Part shown: positions 1 to 12,974 of the stretch, piece after piece
Layout: every line of letters begins with the position of its first letter
How positions within the stretch are numbered: the stretch's first letter is position 1
Source: Straminergon stramineum
Lineage: Eukaryota; Streptophyta; Bryopsida; Hypnales; Calliergonaceae
Assembly (NCBI GenBank): GCA_963920665.1
Contig: OY987268.1
Location: 12,774,501 to 12,838,500, forward strand
DNA length: 64,000 nt
Direction: 5' to 3'
Notes under the pieces: model-generated
The model's input: only the letters and a program-made list of their open reading frames with translations
What the model was told of the DNA's origin: nothing
The model's database searches: none
Translations under genes and position numbers: made by a program

Positions 1-3000
1 ATGTTCTACAATTGAAACTTTATTAAACATTAATAATAGAATTGTCTATCAATTGAAATTAGGGTACAAAACTATGGGTTAGATCATATACATCAATGCT
101 TAAAACAAGATTGGTTGTAGAACTCTAAGTAAATCAAATTGAAAACTACACAAAGAAATTAGGATTTTGAACAATACTCAATTCTGACATGTAATTTTCA
201 AATCACCAACACTTCCAAAATAATATTTAGGCTCACCGAGTAGACCATGCAATATCCATGAATTTCCAAAAGGTTGCCATTGTAAAGAAGTTGGCCATTA
301 GCGTCAAAAAGCGTGCCATTTCAATCGTCAAGTAGAGTAATATACTGAGATTCTACAAGAGCTGCAACCAAATCAAAAGAAAATAAATCAAAAAGTAACA
401 TTTCACCTTATAAATATAGTGAGATCCCAAGACGATATCAAATTACCAATATATTAAAAATTGTCTCATATAGAGAGCCATATCAAAGCCAACAAGCAAT
501 TCCTATATTTACTAAGTACTATACAATAATAATAAAAAGTTCAAAGAACCCATATTTGCATCCACTTTTCAAGGCCCATGCCATAATCTTAAAATTATAA
601 TTTGTAAATATTTCATGAACAATTTTATGATATACATCATCTCTATAAAGAACCTAAGAGAAACACAAATAGGACATGATTGTATTTGTCTCTTGAAACT
701 CAAATGGCATATTAAAATTTGCTACAACATACATTAGTGGACTAGTAATTTGACAATGAGCATCTCCCGATCAAATTTCATTTCACCATGTACATGTTAT
801 GATGCTCAAATACAACACCATCCAATCCAAATACATGACAATTTTGTCACTTCTCAAACATATTCGAGGCAAAGGAATGAATCAAATTAGGAGTACCATG
901 GGAATATCATTAGACCCAAATCAACACGAAGATAAACTTTTGCCCTTGTATACTCAAATCAAGTAAATGTGAATGACTTTCTTTCCCAATACGACAAATG
1001 TTTGGCATCTTGTATTTGAAAATGAGAATTTTTAGAGCATATGAACAAAACTAAAGAAGTTGACTACTCAATTTCCTTTGTTACATTTGCATTTGCATTC
1101 TAATGTACAAAGTGAACATGATGACAATTAATGCTTCAAGGTAATGTCTCCGTATTGGAAAGCCAAACCTTCAATTGACCAACAACAAACAATTCAAAGT
1201 AGGGATGCTTTGAAAAACTTGTCAATACAACTTCAAAAATTCATAACTATTCTGACAAGTTCCAAGAACAAAGCTAAAAGTGGGTTGGATGTGACTTCTA
1301 TTTGTATGCATATACATTTGGAAAAAGAAAGTTTTAATTTTCAAGGCAAGTGCAAGATAAAACATGGTACCTTTCAAAGTGTTCAAGTCTATCCCTCCAC
1401 CTAGTATAATCTCATTAAAATTGTATTACAAAGTGATGACTGCCTCTAGACTATAGCTATTGCCGTTATCACTAAAATATGTGCACCAAAAAGTGACACT
1501 AGAAAGCATTATTGAAAACAAAATGATATGACTTTTCAATATCTTTGAATCAAAGACAAAATGGATGATGCCCCAAAGGCAACATTTGCATAGTTTACCA
1601 TAGGATTCTAAGTTTATTTGTAGCAAACATCAATCTCTATGAACAAAATCAAAGAAAATTTTCAAGTGGAACATTTAAATCAATGTTGCAACTGGTTGTA
1701 TCAGTCTCCGTTATACACCACTCAATATCCTTCATCTCACAACCATGCACTCAACGACATGCAATGCCATGGAATTTGAGGAAATTAAAAATGCAATGCT
1801 TGACAAAGAGAATTTGAAGACTTACCTTACCTTGCAAGTAATAAGACTTCCAATCTCAAGCCATGTCAAAGATCACTTGGTAAGTCCTTCCTTCCTTGTA
1901 ATTGATTCCATTTCAAAAAAGCCTCCAAAAACCTCTTCTTGACCAATAATATCCTAAATGAAGATACATAGAAAGTCAAGGGAATATTCCGCTACGGACC
2001 CCCATTACTAAGTAGATAAAATCACTTGAATGGCAACAAAGTCTCAAACAAGATCACTCCTTCAATGAATGAATGCTTGTGGATGAAAAAATTATTTCAA
2101 TGCATATCACATCTACATCCATGGTAGAAAATTGTTGCATCATAACAAACCCAATATAAATGAAAAATGAAGTTTTGCTTTCACCACCATTCTTCCCAAG
2201 AATTCCTCGCCAATGTAATCCAAAGTTACCAATGTTCACACTCCTCTCAAGCTCTTCTTGTGAGAGGTCTAAACCCTCCATCACTGCAACCATTTGCAAG
2301 TTTATTCATCCCATTAGCATCACAACTATTCATTTGCTAAGCCAACTTCTTCCTCCAATTGGCAATTGATCTTTGCATATTGTGGGACTCAATGTCATGA
2401 CATATTCTATTCAACAAATTCACCCATGAAAGAACAACAACCTTCTATTGACAAGCTTTTGTAGAACAACGACACAAAGGTAATGAAGTGCAACTCAAAT
2501 ATCATTCCTAGAACTAGTATACAACTACAAGCAAAACCTACTATTAGCTACTAAACCTACTTGCAACACAAGTGCCAAACACACATGAGGCAAACACAAG
2601 AGCCTATCAAGACTAAGAACATCTAGAACAAGACTTCTAAGATGCAAAATCTGAAAACAACATTGTAAGTCTTGCAGAAACGTGTTTGTTCAAGTGATAC
2701 CCAAACCCAATCTAGTGATACCAAGTCTTGGGATTTTCTCAATAGTTTTATCCACAAAGGAAAATTTCTTACCAAATATCCCATTTTCATCAATAAACAA
2801 AAACTTGCTTCAAGTGAGTTGGTGCAAAATTCAAGATCCATCTTTTCATTTTATATACAGTTGGAATGTCGTTTTGCATCTTTGAAAGATGCAAAATTGA
2901 ATGTTAATTTTAATTCAACTGGTGGTGCCTATTCTCTTACTTTGCCTTCCGCAAAGTTGCCGGGATGAAAGAAAGTCTTGGTACCCCGATCCTCGTGCTG

Positions 3001-4574
3001 CACAGACGCACAATGAACATAAAGGAATAATTGAAATAAGAAATGAGAGTGGTATGCTACCTAGGATCAAGCTAGCTAGAAGAACATAAATAACTCAAAC
3101 GCATGAAGGTTGACTATGAATCCACAATGTTATCATTTCCATCTTTTCAGCACAAAATCGAGACCTAATCTAGTATCAATAGATGAGAATGTTAACAAAA
3201 AATTTAAAATCTGCATTCTATGGTTATGGTTTGAAGGAAATGGAAAACTTCAAAGCTAGGATGAACACCGAGGGTGTTTCAAAGGATCAACATGGATGCA
3301 TAATGAATAACTTGCTGCAAAAGTTAGGACCTAGTTTGTAAAGTGAAACAAAAGAAGTGGACTCTTAGACACGGAACTCAAATCAACATATTAGGAATGG
3401 CGTCAAGATCATCCAAACATTCTTCAGCAGTAGAGATGGTGGAACGGAGCCCACACCATCATATTTAGGAAATAAATAAATTTGCAATGTATGCAAGACT
3501 ATGGGTAACTATTGTTGAATTGTTAAAGACTCGTTTCTCATGGGCAATCTTTTGTTTTTTCAGCACATAAGGACTCTCATTCATAACGCCAGGATCATGT
3601 TACGATGCAACTGATCAACCAAAAGTTTCCAAATTCAATGAAATGACCTAATATTTAGTCTCATAATCTTCTCAAGGCTTTGAGCTCTTCAAGGTTATCT
3701 ACACCATAATGGTGATTTTACTTCCAAGGTGCTAGGATTTCATTCTAATGCATGGTATGCTCTTATTCACACATCAAAAGCCCAACAATTCCACATGCTA
3801 AATATGAGAAAGGATTACATAAGAATTGTCCAAGACTTATCTCTCATTAAGTTACTAATCCCACGCTTCTATAAAACGCATGAAGCTTTCTCACTCATAA
3901 TTTTGATAATGTTGCCGAGGTACTAAGGATCCATCAAAAGTACTACAATTCAAAATGCTTTCTAGAAAACTATCAAGACATGTACGATGGGATTCAAGAA
4001 TGAGTCATTGCTTGCTCTATCAATTTGCCATTCAATTTTCTTAACCCCTTAAGGACCAAATGGTATTTTTAGCAACATAGCGATTTCAAGTAGCTTACTA
4101 CGAATGGAATTTTTTTTTTTTTTTTTAATTTTCACACATGTGCTCCAAGAGTAACTTTAAGGCCCAACAATTTTCATAACATTTGAATACATGATTAAAA
4201 AATTATTGTATGATATGTAGTTTTTATTGCTTAGCAGGCAGCTTGGGCAGCAAAAAAAACTTCTTTAAAAATTATATTTTTTTAAAATAAAAATTTGAAA
4301 TTGGTTTTTTGGATTTATGTATTCTAGAGAGCATGGAATCATTCCATTTTGATTTATGAGATGAAAGTTATGAAGAGTTTTAGTTGTGGGTAGTTATGGA
4401 ATCTCCAATCTAAAATAAATTTCGAAGACCTTTATTTAACTAAATTTTCAATATTTTTGGAAAAAAAACAACTTTAGGTGCAAATTGTTTATTACAACAT
4501 TACACCATTGGGATTGACATTTTTCAATTCTACAAATAAATTGTTTACAATTTAGTATTTTGAATCATTCTCAT

Positions 4575-4860
4575 GAGGGGACATTTGAGGGCTCTAAGAG
4601 CCCATTTTAGGGTTGTCCCCTGCATTGTTCCCTATGCTGCCAGAAATTGAGAACCAATCCATAATGGATTGAATTTCTGGATTTTTTGAATATTTTAAAA
4701 AAAAATTCCCAATACTTTCTAAAAAGTGTTGATAAACTTAAAATTGAATTAAAAACTATATTGTTTTCTGACGTGCCACTACTGCTATGGCGAGTTCTCA
4801 TAGCTTGGGAACTCAAGATAACTTGCGGGCTCTTGGAGCCCTCAAATTTCATCTAACGCT
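4575..4860. mobile_element. Miniature inverted-repeat element (GAGGGCTC arms), copy 1
   Basis: The arms read TTTGAGGGCTCTAAGAGCCC on the left and invert to TTTGAGGGCTCCAAGAGCCC on the right. A related repeat in inverse orientation near 16430 reads straight across this point (CATTCTC then TTCTTTCTAC), which is an empty-site comparison. The core has TCTGACGTGCCAC. It resembles the element at 44360. Confidence 0.75.
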
Positions 4861-5164
4861 ATTTCTTTCTACTTACTAATTCTTTCCTATATATTATACA
4901 ATTCCAAATAATCTAAAAAAATTTAAGCATGTAGCCAACTTGACTTGAAGAATGAATCCAAAGAGTTACAACCATTTTGGACATTTTTTCATAATAATCT
5001 AACCTTGTGAAATGCAGCTGCCTAGGGTTTTGCAGGGCCCTAAAAAAGCTTTTTGTCAATTTAAATGCTAATATCTTGCCATGTACACGGTGAAAATTTC
5101 TGAAAATTTTTCTACATCTTCTCAAACCAACGTAATACAAGATCCTATGGTTACATGTGCCCCC

Positions 5165-6001
5165 AAATGTATTTTTCTAAAATTTGGTACTCGTACTAAA
5201 AATAGCAATTTTAGAGCATGTTTGGTGAAAACATAATGAAATACATTTAAAGAATAATCTCTTCCATCCATGGACGCTTAGAAGCACTGAAATCTACAGC
5301 CATGGCTGTTCTAGTGCTGTTCTAGTACCAATTTTCAAGCAGCCTAACGCAGGGAACCACGCTCAGACTCCCACTTGAACACATGTTCAGTGCGCATACC
5401 TTACTTACTACGGTGAGCATCCAAGAGCACCCAGGTTCGTCTATCTCGCTTGTAAGACACTCTCCAGCGACGAAATGACACAACACAGAAGTGCTACTCC
5501 ACAGGCAAGAAGAACGTCACAGGTACGAGAGCACTCCCTCATCTTCTTCCTCCCTGTGTGCATGGGACGCACTTCCGAAACGCCGGAGCTGAAGAACCGC
5601 CAACAAACTGATGCAGAGGGGCAAGAAAAACTTAAGCTTGCTGTAGAAAAGTTGGAGAGGCTGCTGGGGTTTGGGGGAGACGATGGGCATCGTCAGAGGA
5701 GCCTGGCACGATGGGGGCCAATGGGGAGCCTGACATGATGGGCGCGTACCTGTGGTCAGGAGTGGCTGTACTGGCACCCGTAGTGGCGGACTTGCAGACG
5801 AGAATAAGGTTGCGTGAGGACCACGCACAGGGGGGCCCAGCCAGTGTGAAGTACCGTACGCTGGGGTCAGATTCATTAGACCCCATACCGAAAGCATTTT
5901 TTTTTCGGTTTATTTTCCTCTGGTTAACTCGATATAGGATTTCTACAGTAGAGTTTCATTCTACAGGATTTGGAATATCTTATGACCTTTAGCATAGTTG
6001 A
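5165..6001. other. GC-rich module identical in both duplicate copies, copy 1
   Basis: Comparing base by base with 57431-58267, I find no difference over about 837 bp, whereas the flanks differ about once in 65 bases. The core (5270-5880) is GC-rich. It holds two overlapping plus-strand frames, an 87-codon one starting at 5475 (MTQHRSATPQARR...) and a 93-codon one starting at 5711, both identical between copies. A possible donor (CACAGGTACGAG) lies at about 5518. No frame resembles a protein family I know. It could be a promoter with first exon, a captured gene piece or a recent gene-conversion tract. Confidence 0.5.
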
Positions 6002-6253
6002 AAATATTCTATGGCTTTTAATACTTTCGTTTCACAATATTATTGACACCTAGGGCTTTATCAATACTTGTGATTTTACTACTACTCATGGCTTTGGGTT
6101 CATGGTTTTTTTGAGGATTCCGATTGTTTTATTAATGTGTTTTCCACTATTCAATTATGTCATGTTATAATTTTTGAAAATTTCATTAGATGCCATATTT
6201 ATTTATATTTTGATTTAATTTTTCATGAATCTGACCCTAGCGTAGGGTAGTTT
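5851..6253. repeat. Inverted repeat of about 20-26 bp, 360 bp apart
   Basis: TACGCTGGGGTCAGATTCAT at about 5858 is inverted at about 6229-6249 (ATGAATCTGACCCTAGCGTA) with one mismatch, and weaker pairing extends outwards. The interval is AT-rich apart from its left edge. It may be the termini of a small DNA element at the edge of the GC-rich module. The same arrangement exists in copy 2 near 58124-58519. Confidence 0.55.
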
Positions 6254-8008
6254 GGGTGTGGTAACTTAGTGTACACTAGTGTGTCTTGTGCCATTGGCGC
6301 GGTCAAAATAAATGTAAAGTAATTTTCTAATTTTTTAACTCAAAAAAACTTTGAAATTCAATAACTTTCATTATGTAGGTTCAAATGCCATGAAACAAGC
6401 AAATTTCTTTTCAAAATCTAACAATGTAGATGCTTAAGGAACCTTCTTATTAGTATGCTTACCAATTTTGACTACAAAACTTTATAGGAGTTGTGAGATT
6501 ATAACAAGAGAAATGTACATATCCTATTTTTTGTATGATGCCCTACACACAATATTTGAGAAATTTGCATATAAGAGTTTGGGGGGATTGGAGGTGACAT
6601 GAACAACTAAAAATTCTAATAGCACACTAAAATGCACTTCCAAAAAACTTAAGTTCAAATGAAGAGCTACTAAATTCATTACACAATTCACCTTGCAATT
6701 GTTGAAATGCAATTTTTTTCATAAGTAGAAATTGCAAATAACTCGAAATCAACACTTGAATGTTTAAATTTTCAATGGAGAAAAACAGAAAAAATACTTT
6801 ACTCTTTCCAATGGGACCATTTTCAAAGCAAATGGATAAAGACAATTTTATAGGTCTCGAATCAAGTGAAATTGGCAAACTTTGTTCAAGGCTAGGAAAT
6901 GAAGTATAATGGCAAGCTTTACAATTCACTAATGGTACATACATGCCTTTGAAGACCTCTCAAAAATGAAATAATTACCTTTTTCAATGAAAAATTAAAG
7001 TTTTCAATTATTCACCTTCAAAATTGCCTATAATTTTTGTTTGAAATGGTTAAAGGAATATAATTGTCCATACCATAAAAAGCCTAAAGTATTAGATCGA
7101 CCATGTAGAGTCAATTGGGCTATTAGGGGTTAAAGGATGCTGCAAGCCCTACAAGCAATTTGAAAGTCAAAACCTGAATTTCCATGTAGTTCTTGATTTC
7201 AAATTCTTTTGAGATTTACTATAAAAAATTTGCTTCAAGAATCTACTTCTTATTTCATTTTCATTTTTTTCAAAATGATGAAATTTAGACTTTTTGTGAC
7301 ACTTTGAAGATAGCATCTTGAAAGCTCAAATCACCCCTCTTTTGAATTATTTCTATCAAATTTCTCTTGGCATGAGCTCTAGCAATACAACAATTTACAC
7401 CGCGATGTTTTGTCACTATTATTTCCATTTTTTCAATAGATATTTTATAAGATTTAAAACATTTTGTAATTTCTATGATTTTTACAAATTTATATTTTTT
7501 AAATCATATAAAATTCAATTTGATGTTTTTAATTATGAAGAAAAAATGAGGATAAATCCTGCATGTGAAAAATATCAAAATTTTGAAATGTGTATTTTAA
7601 CTACTTAAACCCTTGTCTGAAGACAACATGGCACCTCTAATCATGCCCGAATCACCTTGACCATGAACAACTCACATTAAAAAGGGACTTTGTATGAAAA
7701 GAAATGAAGTCATCACACTGGATGCAACTAGTATGTGGGTGCAAATTTCAGAATTTCATTTACATCTAATTTGGAAGCCTGAAATTGGAGTGATCTCACT
7801 AATTTCTAAATCGAGTTCTTTCCTTTTTTAAGTCTTTAATTGAGAAGTCATTCTCTTATGGTAGTATTGTTGTTTGTTCCCGCCAGCTTTGATAAATTTT
7901 GTATGAAACTTCAGGGTGACTGTATTGTACTTTAATTTATTATACTGTACAGGCTTGACTGAGCTGTGGCATTTGAACTTCCACTCTTGCTAAGCTTAAG
8001 CTTTCAGT

Positions 8009-8086
8009 TACTTCCTAAAAGTTTTTTTTTTTTTTTTGAAACAAATGAAACGAGTTCCATTGCAGAAGGAATACTTCCTAAGTTAA
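8009..8086 (-). mobile_element. Very short 5'-truncated LINE tail with target duplication
   Basis: TACTTCCTAAAAGTT (8009) and TACTTCCTAAGTT (8072) flank about 50 bp that on the minus strand ends ...CTCGTTTCATTTGTTTCA followed by a poly-A. This is a 3' fragment of a plant non-LTR element and is related to those at 11601 and 11993. The same insertion is present in copy 2 near 60149-60226. Confidence 0.7.
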
Positions 8087-9823
8087 GTTAGACTCGGTCC
8101 TTGCAGGTCAGCCATTGTAGATTTTGTGTTGAAAATATTCCTTTGTACATGTGATATTAAGTTACCTGATTTTGCTGTGGGTGAACTTCCACATTTGAGG
8201 AATTCAAGGTGGAAGCACAGGGGTTCTACTATCATTTATTTTAGGAAGTGCAGAAAGCATAATCACTGGAAGGATGGAGCTATTTCTATCCATGTGAATG
8301 GATAAAATTTACAATTTATGGATGAAGTTTTTTTATTCATCCAGAATGGTGCACTTTCATCCAAAAGAGAGTGATATTGTCTTAAGAATGGGTAGTAAAT
8401 TAGTGATTTCATCCATTCAAAAGCAAGAATATTTTGCCAAATATTCTCTCTAAAAAATTTCATTGCTTTTTAGCAAAAATTCACTCAAAAAAACACACCT
8501 TGTAGAAGCACTATTTGCACTTGAAACTTGGTTAGAAAAGTTATTTTCGTGGAACTTTAATACTTCTTGTCATGTAGGTTTGATTCACCTCTTACTCCTC
8601 AAGTCAACCCTTAAAGAACATTTCATATTTGGACTTGGTCAAACTTCATTAAATGTCAAGCCTAAGGTGTATGATTTATTTTCAACAATGTTAAGCATTT
8701 CAGCATATGTCCGATTGAATCATGGTGGGGGGCATAATTTTTTCCGGTCAAGGAATAGAAATAATGAAGATTGCACTCTTTTTTGCTAATTTTTTATCAA
8801 ACAAGCTTGGAATTAGAAGAAATTCATCCCTAAAGCCCAGAGGCATATTTTGAGCAGAAATTGTGAAAAATTGCTACTTTTTAGGGCAGCGAGAAAAAAA
8901 TGAAAAGAAAAAGTTTTTTTCCAAAATTTAACCATACAAATTTGTACTAGACTACTATGAGAATGTGTGGAAAAAAGTTCAGAACCTTTGACCGCACGGA
9001 TTGAAAGATTATAATGTTGGAAGTTAGAAGAATAAGTGTTTTTTTCAACCTTGACCAATGGGGCCAACATCCTTTAACTCCTCCTAGAGTGACATTTTTA
9101 CACTACACATGGTTATTTTTTGGACATTTGCATCTTGTGTCATGTAAGCTATATATACTTGCCAAAATTTAGAAGTAAATGAGGAGTTTTGCAAAAGCTA
9201 CCCAATTAAGAAAAATAGTTTAGGGCAGCATAACTTTTGATCCAGGCACCCAATCGGAAAAAAATGATATTCCCACTTAGGGCTACATGTTCACACTTTG
9301 TATCAAAATTTGAAGAACATCCAATCAAAATTGACTTCATAGGAACCTCCACAGATTCTCAATTGTTTGTTCAATGGACAATTGTCCTCTAGGAAGTAAG
9401 GAAGTGTATATTATAGTTTGACTTGTTCTTGATGTATATGCAAACCTATTTTCAAAAAGGACAAAACTAAAAATTGATCTTAGCAAATTCATTAGGTGAC
9501 AATTTGTTATTTGCCACACAATAATGAAGTTACTAAAACCACATCATATTCCCCTCATTCATAAAAATAGATCACCCTATCTTGCACAAATGGGATTGGA
9601 GTTGGAAACATGTTGTATACCTTATGAGGAAAGAGACACCAATAGAATTGTCAAAAAATTACAACCTTGATTGTAGATATTGATGTGGGTTGAGAAAAGC
9701 ACAATATTTCTAACATTTGTTACAACAACATGACAAAACAAAAATCTCAAAAACTTGGTGTTGGTAGTAAGAGAACTACATCTGATTGTATCCCAAGAAG
9801 CAATTGAGCAATGTTCCTACCAA

Positions 9824-10718
9824 CCCCTAGAAGACCAAGTATCCCCTTGGGACACTACAAAGTTTAGTTAGGTTCCTATGATCTCAATTTCTAATGTGAT
9901 TTTGTTGAAACTTTTTTTGAAGATAGAAAAATACATTAGCTTTTGGAGAACATATTTTTATTCCAATCAATGCCCGAAAGTAAAAGTTATGCCACTTGAG
10001 TCCAAAACAAAGATCATTGTAAAGTACATAAATGTCAAAATAAAAATTTTAAATTTTTATTTCTCATAGAATGTTTTTTTGTCTATATGAAAAGATTCAA
10101 TTCATTATAATTGGGACTTGTAATAAGAAAGTTATAGGCAATCTAAGCATCTTCTTGAAAAAATAACTTATAGGATTTATTTTTTAATGTAATTTTCTTC
10201 ATTTTTTCCAAAAAGAATTTTTTCACACGGTTAAGTTTCCTTGCATTGCTAGAACAATCTCACTCTTGGGATTATTGTATTTCAATTCCATCTTAGAGTT
10301 ATTAATGATTTCAATTTTTGTTCAATCTCAAACCTACATTCTACTTAACAATTTTTTAGAGAATGAAAATTGAGTGAATTTTTTTGAATTTTTTTCTTAA
10401 ACTTCCTATTCAATTTCATAACAATTTTTTTGCTTAATTCAAAATTTGTAGTACAAAAAATCGTAGTTGAAAAGATTCAAAGTCAAAAAATTTAGTCACG
10501 GAAGGAGCAAAAAACTTGTTTTCTTCACTTGAAATATGGATAGATATCTTGCAATCTTTGTGGTCAAAGTTTTTGAAATTCTATCACACATTCTTAAAAT
10601 TGTCTAGTGCAAGATCCTACAATTAGATATGGTACAAAATAAATTTTCAAATTTTTGCATCTTGCAATAGAAATTGAGTGCTTTTTGCCAAAAGAAAAAG
10701 GTCTTAATTCTTAAGGGG
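9824..10718. mobile_element. Older relative of the TTAA-flanked element, copy 1
   Basis: The left end is CCCCTAGAAGACCAAG and the right end inverts to CCCCTTAAGAATTAAGACC. The interior aligns with 60707-61619 from about 9880, for example AAAAGTTATGCC and GAAAAAATAACTT. The flanks are CCAA and TGAA, a decayed TTAA pair. The length is 895 bp. Confidence 0.65.
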
Positions 10719-11587
10719 TGAAATTACTTTAATTCTTTGTTGGAAGTCAAGAGAGTCACTATTCTAAATTCTCTTTTTAGGAATTATTTGAAGACTATGT
10801 CTGAATAAACTATGAAAAATCAAAGTGCCAAAAAACAACCACGGGCTCTTATTCTAGGCTCTCATGAATAGAGACAAATACTTTATTTTTACACAAGAAT
10901 TTGTAGGAGAAGAGTAGAAAAGTCCACAATTAGGTGCAATTACCTTAGCAAGGAAACAATCATCCTAGACCTCTAAGAGAAAGATTACCAAATAAAATTA
11001 ACCTCAAATGCTCATGTTTCAAGGATGTGAACCAGAATCACTCACCTTGCTCCTGGAAATTTGAAGCTCCTCCAGGTTTACAAGCCTTGACATTGAGCAA
11101 TGGAGACAAAGATTTGAGCATTCTCAAACAATGAGCTGAGTTGACAGTCAAAAAATTACAGTTCAACTTCAGTAAAAACTAGAGCAAATTGGAAGCATTA
11201 AATCAAGGTGTTTGCGGCATCTGTACCTGGGAGATTTTCGTTTTCGTTTTTTGTTACCCGCCAGATTCTTGATATCTGGCTTCTTGGAAGCTTATAGTCA
11301 ATTATAATAACCTCCGTAACATAATTTGATAAGTATTAATTGTTCATTTCATTGTTCCATTTCATTGATTCATGCATTCTTTACAAAAAATCTGAACCCT
11401 GCAAAAGGCAGTTTCAGTTTCAGCACCCCTGCAGTGCAAATACAGAACAAATTTAAAATATTAATTAATTAATTAAATTTCAAATTGCCCATCTGATGTG
11501 GCACTAGTAGCTGTCCCGGTAGCTTAGTTCTCATGCTGCTCCAAACCAGCTACAGTGGTGCTCAAGTGATTTTATTCATTTCCTCAA

Positions 11588-12370
11588 ACCTGTTATTTTT
11601 TTTTGGTGAAACACATGGACAATTTCCATTGATAAGGGGGAAACGTACACAGAACCAGAGGACAATTCCTTGGCGGCAATTTTTAAGTTTTAAGAGCAAG
11701 GCAAAACAAGGAACAGGGCAAGGGAACAGTGGGGGCCCCAACCAGCTCGGACCAACCCAATCCAGGTCAGGAGAGAGACAGGCCGGAAGCCTAAGCTACC
11801 CGGGAGGAAGGGAGAGATCTCAAGGCTGAAAGCCTCTCAAGAGAAGCATCCCATTTGGGGATGATTCAACTTCCAATGCACCTGCTGCTGTGCTCTGACA
11901 CCAAAAAAATCAAACTGAAGCCATGTGTTGTCGAAACCATGAAGAAAAATGTTGACCTTGTCAGGATAGAGCTCACACAAATTCTCTGTTTTTTGGGTTT
12001 TTTTTGAAACACATGGACAATTTCCATTGATAGAGGAAACAGTACAAAGAACTAAGGGAACAAGTCCCCAGCGGCAATTTTTTAAGTTTTCAGTCAACCT
12101 AACCACCAAACAAACCGAAAGAGCCAGAAGCTCACAGGAATGCAGTCACCAAACTGAACAAAACACAGCGAAACCAATCAGTGGAAGTTCTCCATCATAG
12201 GGGGAACCAGCTTCCATTGCATTGACAGACGGGATCGCTCTCCAAAGAACCTAGATCAAATTTGCTGTTTTGAACCATGCCACCCAAGCATGGTCGATAA
12301 ATGCTTCCCAAAGAACTAGCTCCAGTTTACAGAAGGACCAGGCCTCATTGTTGACAGACCTGTTATTTTT
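11588..12370 (-). mobile_element. 5'-truncated LINE insertion with 13-bp target duplication
   Basis: ACCTGTTATTTTT occurs at 11588-11600 and again at 12358-12370. Between them, on the minus strand, lies a sequence ending ATGGAAATTGTCCATGTG, then TTTCACC and a poly-A. Target duplication, poly-A and 5' truncation are hallmarks of target-primed LINE insertion. No ORF2 sequence is retained. A second LINE is nested inside at 11993-12256. Confidence 0.8.
11978..12271 (-). mobile_element. Second LINE tail nested in the first
   Basis: CAAATTCTCTGTTTT (11978-11992) and CAAATTTGCTGTTTT (12257-12271) are a 15-bp target duplication with two mismatches. The enclosed minus-strand fragment has the same 3' end as the host LINE (AATGGAAATTGTCCATGTG then TTTC and poly-A). 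It is a younger insertion of the same family into the older one. Confidence 0.75.
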
Positions 12371-12585
12371 AGTTCCTACTGATCTGGTTCAGGCAACTGA
12401 CTTGCCGGACGAAGTTGTGAGCTCTGGAATGGTAACGTAGGTAGCCTCGGGTTACCATTAAGCGAAACAACAAGTGAAAAAAATGGCTTCTTCTCAATTG
12501 ACGAACAGCAGCCAGGTTCAGGTTTTGTTGCTTCCAAGTCTATGTGTATTAGGAGACTTGTGAAATTTGTGGTTCTTTTTTATGG

Positions 12586-12621
12586 GCCCCGTTAGGAACC
12601 CCTTACGCTCCCCTAACGGGG
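12586..12621. repeat. Perfect 10-bp hairpin beside the ribophorin fragment
   Basis: CCCCGTTAGG and CCTAACGGGG are separated by about 15 bases (AACCCCTTACGCT and neighbours). The hairpin is GC-rich and sits just upstream of the gene fragment. It could be a terminal structure of the mobile element that carried the fragment, but no matching CTRR terminus was found. Confidence 0.5.
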
Positions 12622-12671
12622 AACTTCGGCGCCGCGTTGGGAACGTTGGATCGGGGAACGTTGGGATCGGT

Positions 12672-12974
12672 AAGCTCAGGCACGTCGAGAGTGGTGGAGA
12701 CGAAGTCTACCTTGTCTTGCCTTCGGCGACTTTAGGGTATGAGCATACGCTAGACTTTTCCAAGATGGGAGAGAAGTTGAAGCATCAATCGGGAGCTTAC
12801 GCTGTGGAATTGATTGTTGGCGACGATGTGATGGAGAATTCGTTCATCTGGAAGGTGGCATCGTTGGATCTGGACTTGCCAGAGGGACCTGAAGAAATGA
12901 AAGCTGATGTAGACGCCATCAATATTCATTCTAGAGATGTAGACGCCTCACTGACAGAACCCCTCGTCTTCTGA
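12672..12974 (+). pseudogene. Ribophorin II (OST subunit 2) gene fragment
   Basis: The frame reads KLRHVESGGDEVYLVLPSA, then GYEHTLDFSKMGEKLKHQSG, then VELIVGDDVMENSF and LDLDLPEGPE. This is the C-terminal luminal part of ribophorin II (Swp1/HAP6), a subunit of the ER oligosaccharyltransferase for N-glycosylation. Only about 75 recognisable residues remain, without the transmembrane segments. The frame then runs into unrelated codons and stops at 12974. The full protein is several hundred residues, so this is a displaced exon piece. Confidence 0.75.

Larger units (their letters stand above)
4045..7129. mobile_element. Candidate 3.1-kb TTAA-flanked element or composite, copy 1
   Basis: The left end is TTAA followed by CCCCTTAAGGACCAAATGG. 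The right end is TTGGGCTATTAGGGG followed by TTAA (7130-7133), matching 60707-61619 termini with some mismatches. The interior from about 4200 to 5215 is related to the 913-bp element. It also contains the small element at 4575-4860, a GC-rich module and its inverted repeat. It may be one long family member or two halves brought together. Confidence 0.45.
1..10921. repeat. Segmental duplication, copy 1
   Basis: This stretch matches 52257-64000 in the same orientation along its whole length. The coordinate offset is 52256 at the left and 53079 at the right. By eye I count about 17 substitutions in the first 1.1 kb, roughly 1.5%. The main structural differences are a 127-bp segment kept here (7773-7899) and missing in copy 2, and a 913-bp element present only in copy 2. 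The match begins at the first base of the window and runs to its last base in copy 2, so neither outer edge of the duplication is visible. Apart from the elements listed separately, I recognise no gene here. The scattered short open frames are interrupted or differ between copies. Confidence 0.97.

Noticed and set aside
5517..5897. 126-codon minus-strand frame (and an 84-codon one) identical in both duplicate copies
   Set aside because: The whole 837-bp block is identical at the DNA level, so frame identity is no evidence of coding, and no motif is recognisable. The block is reported instead.
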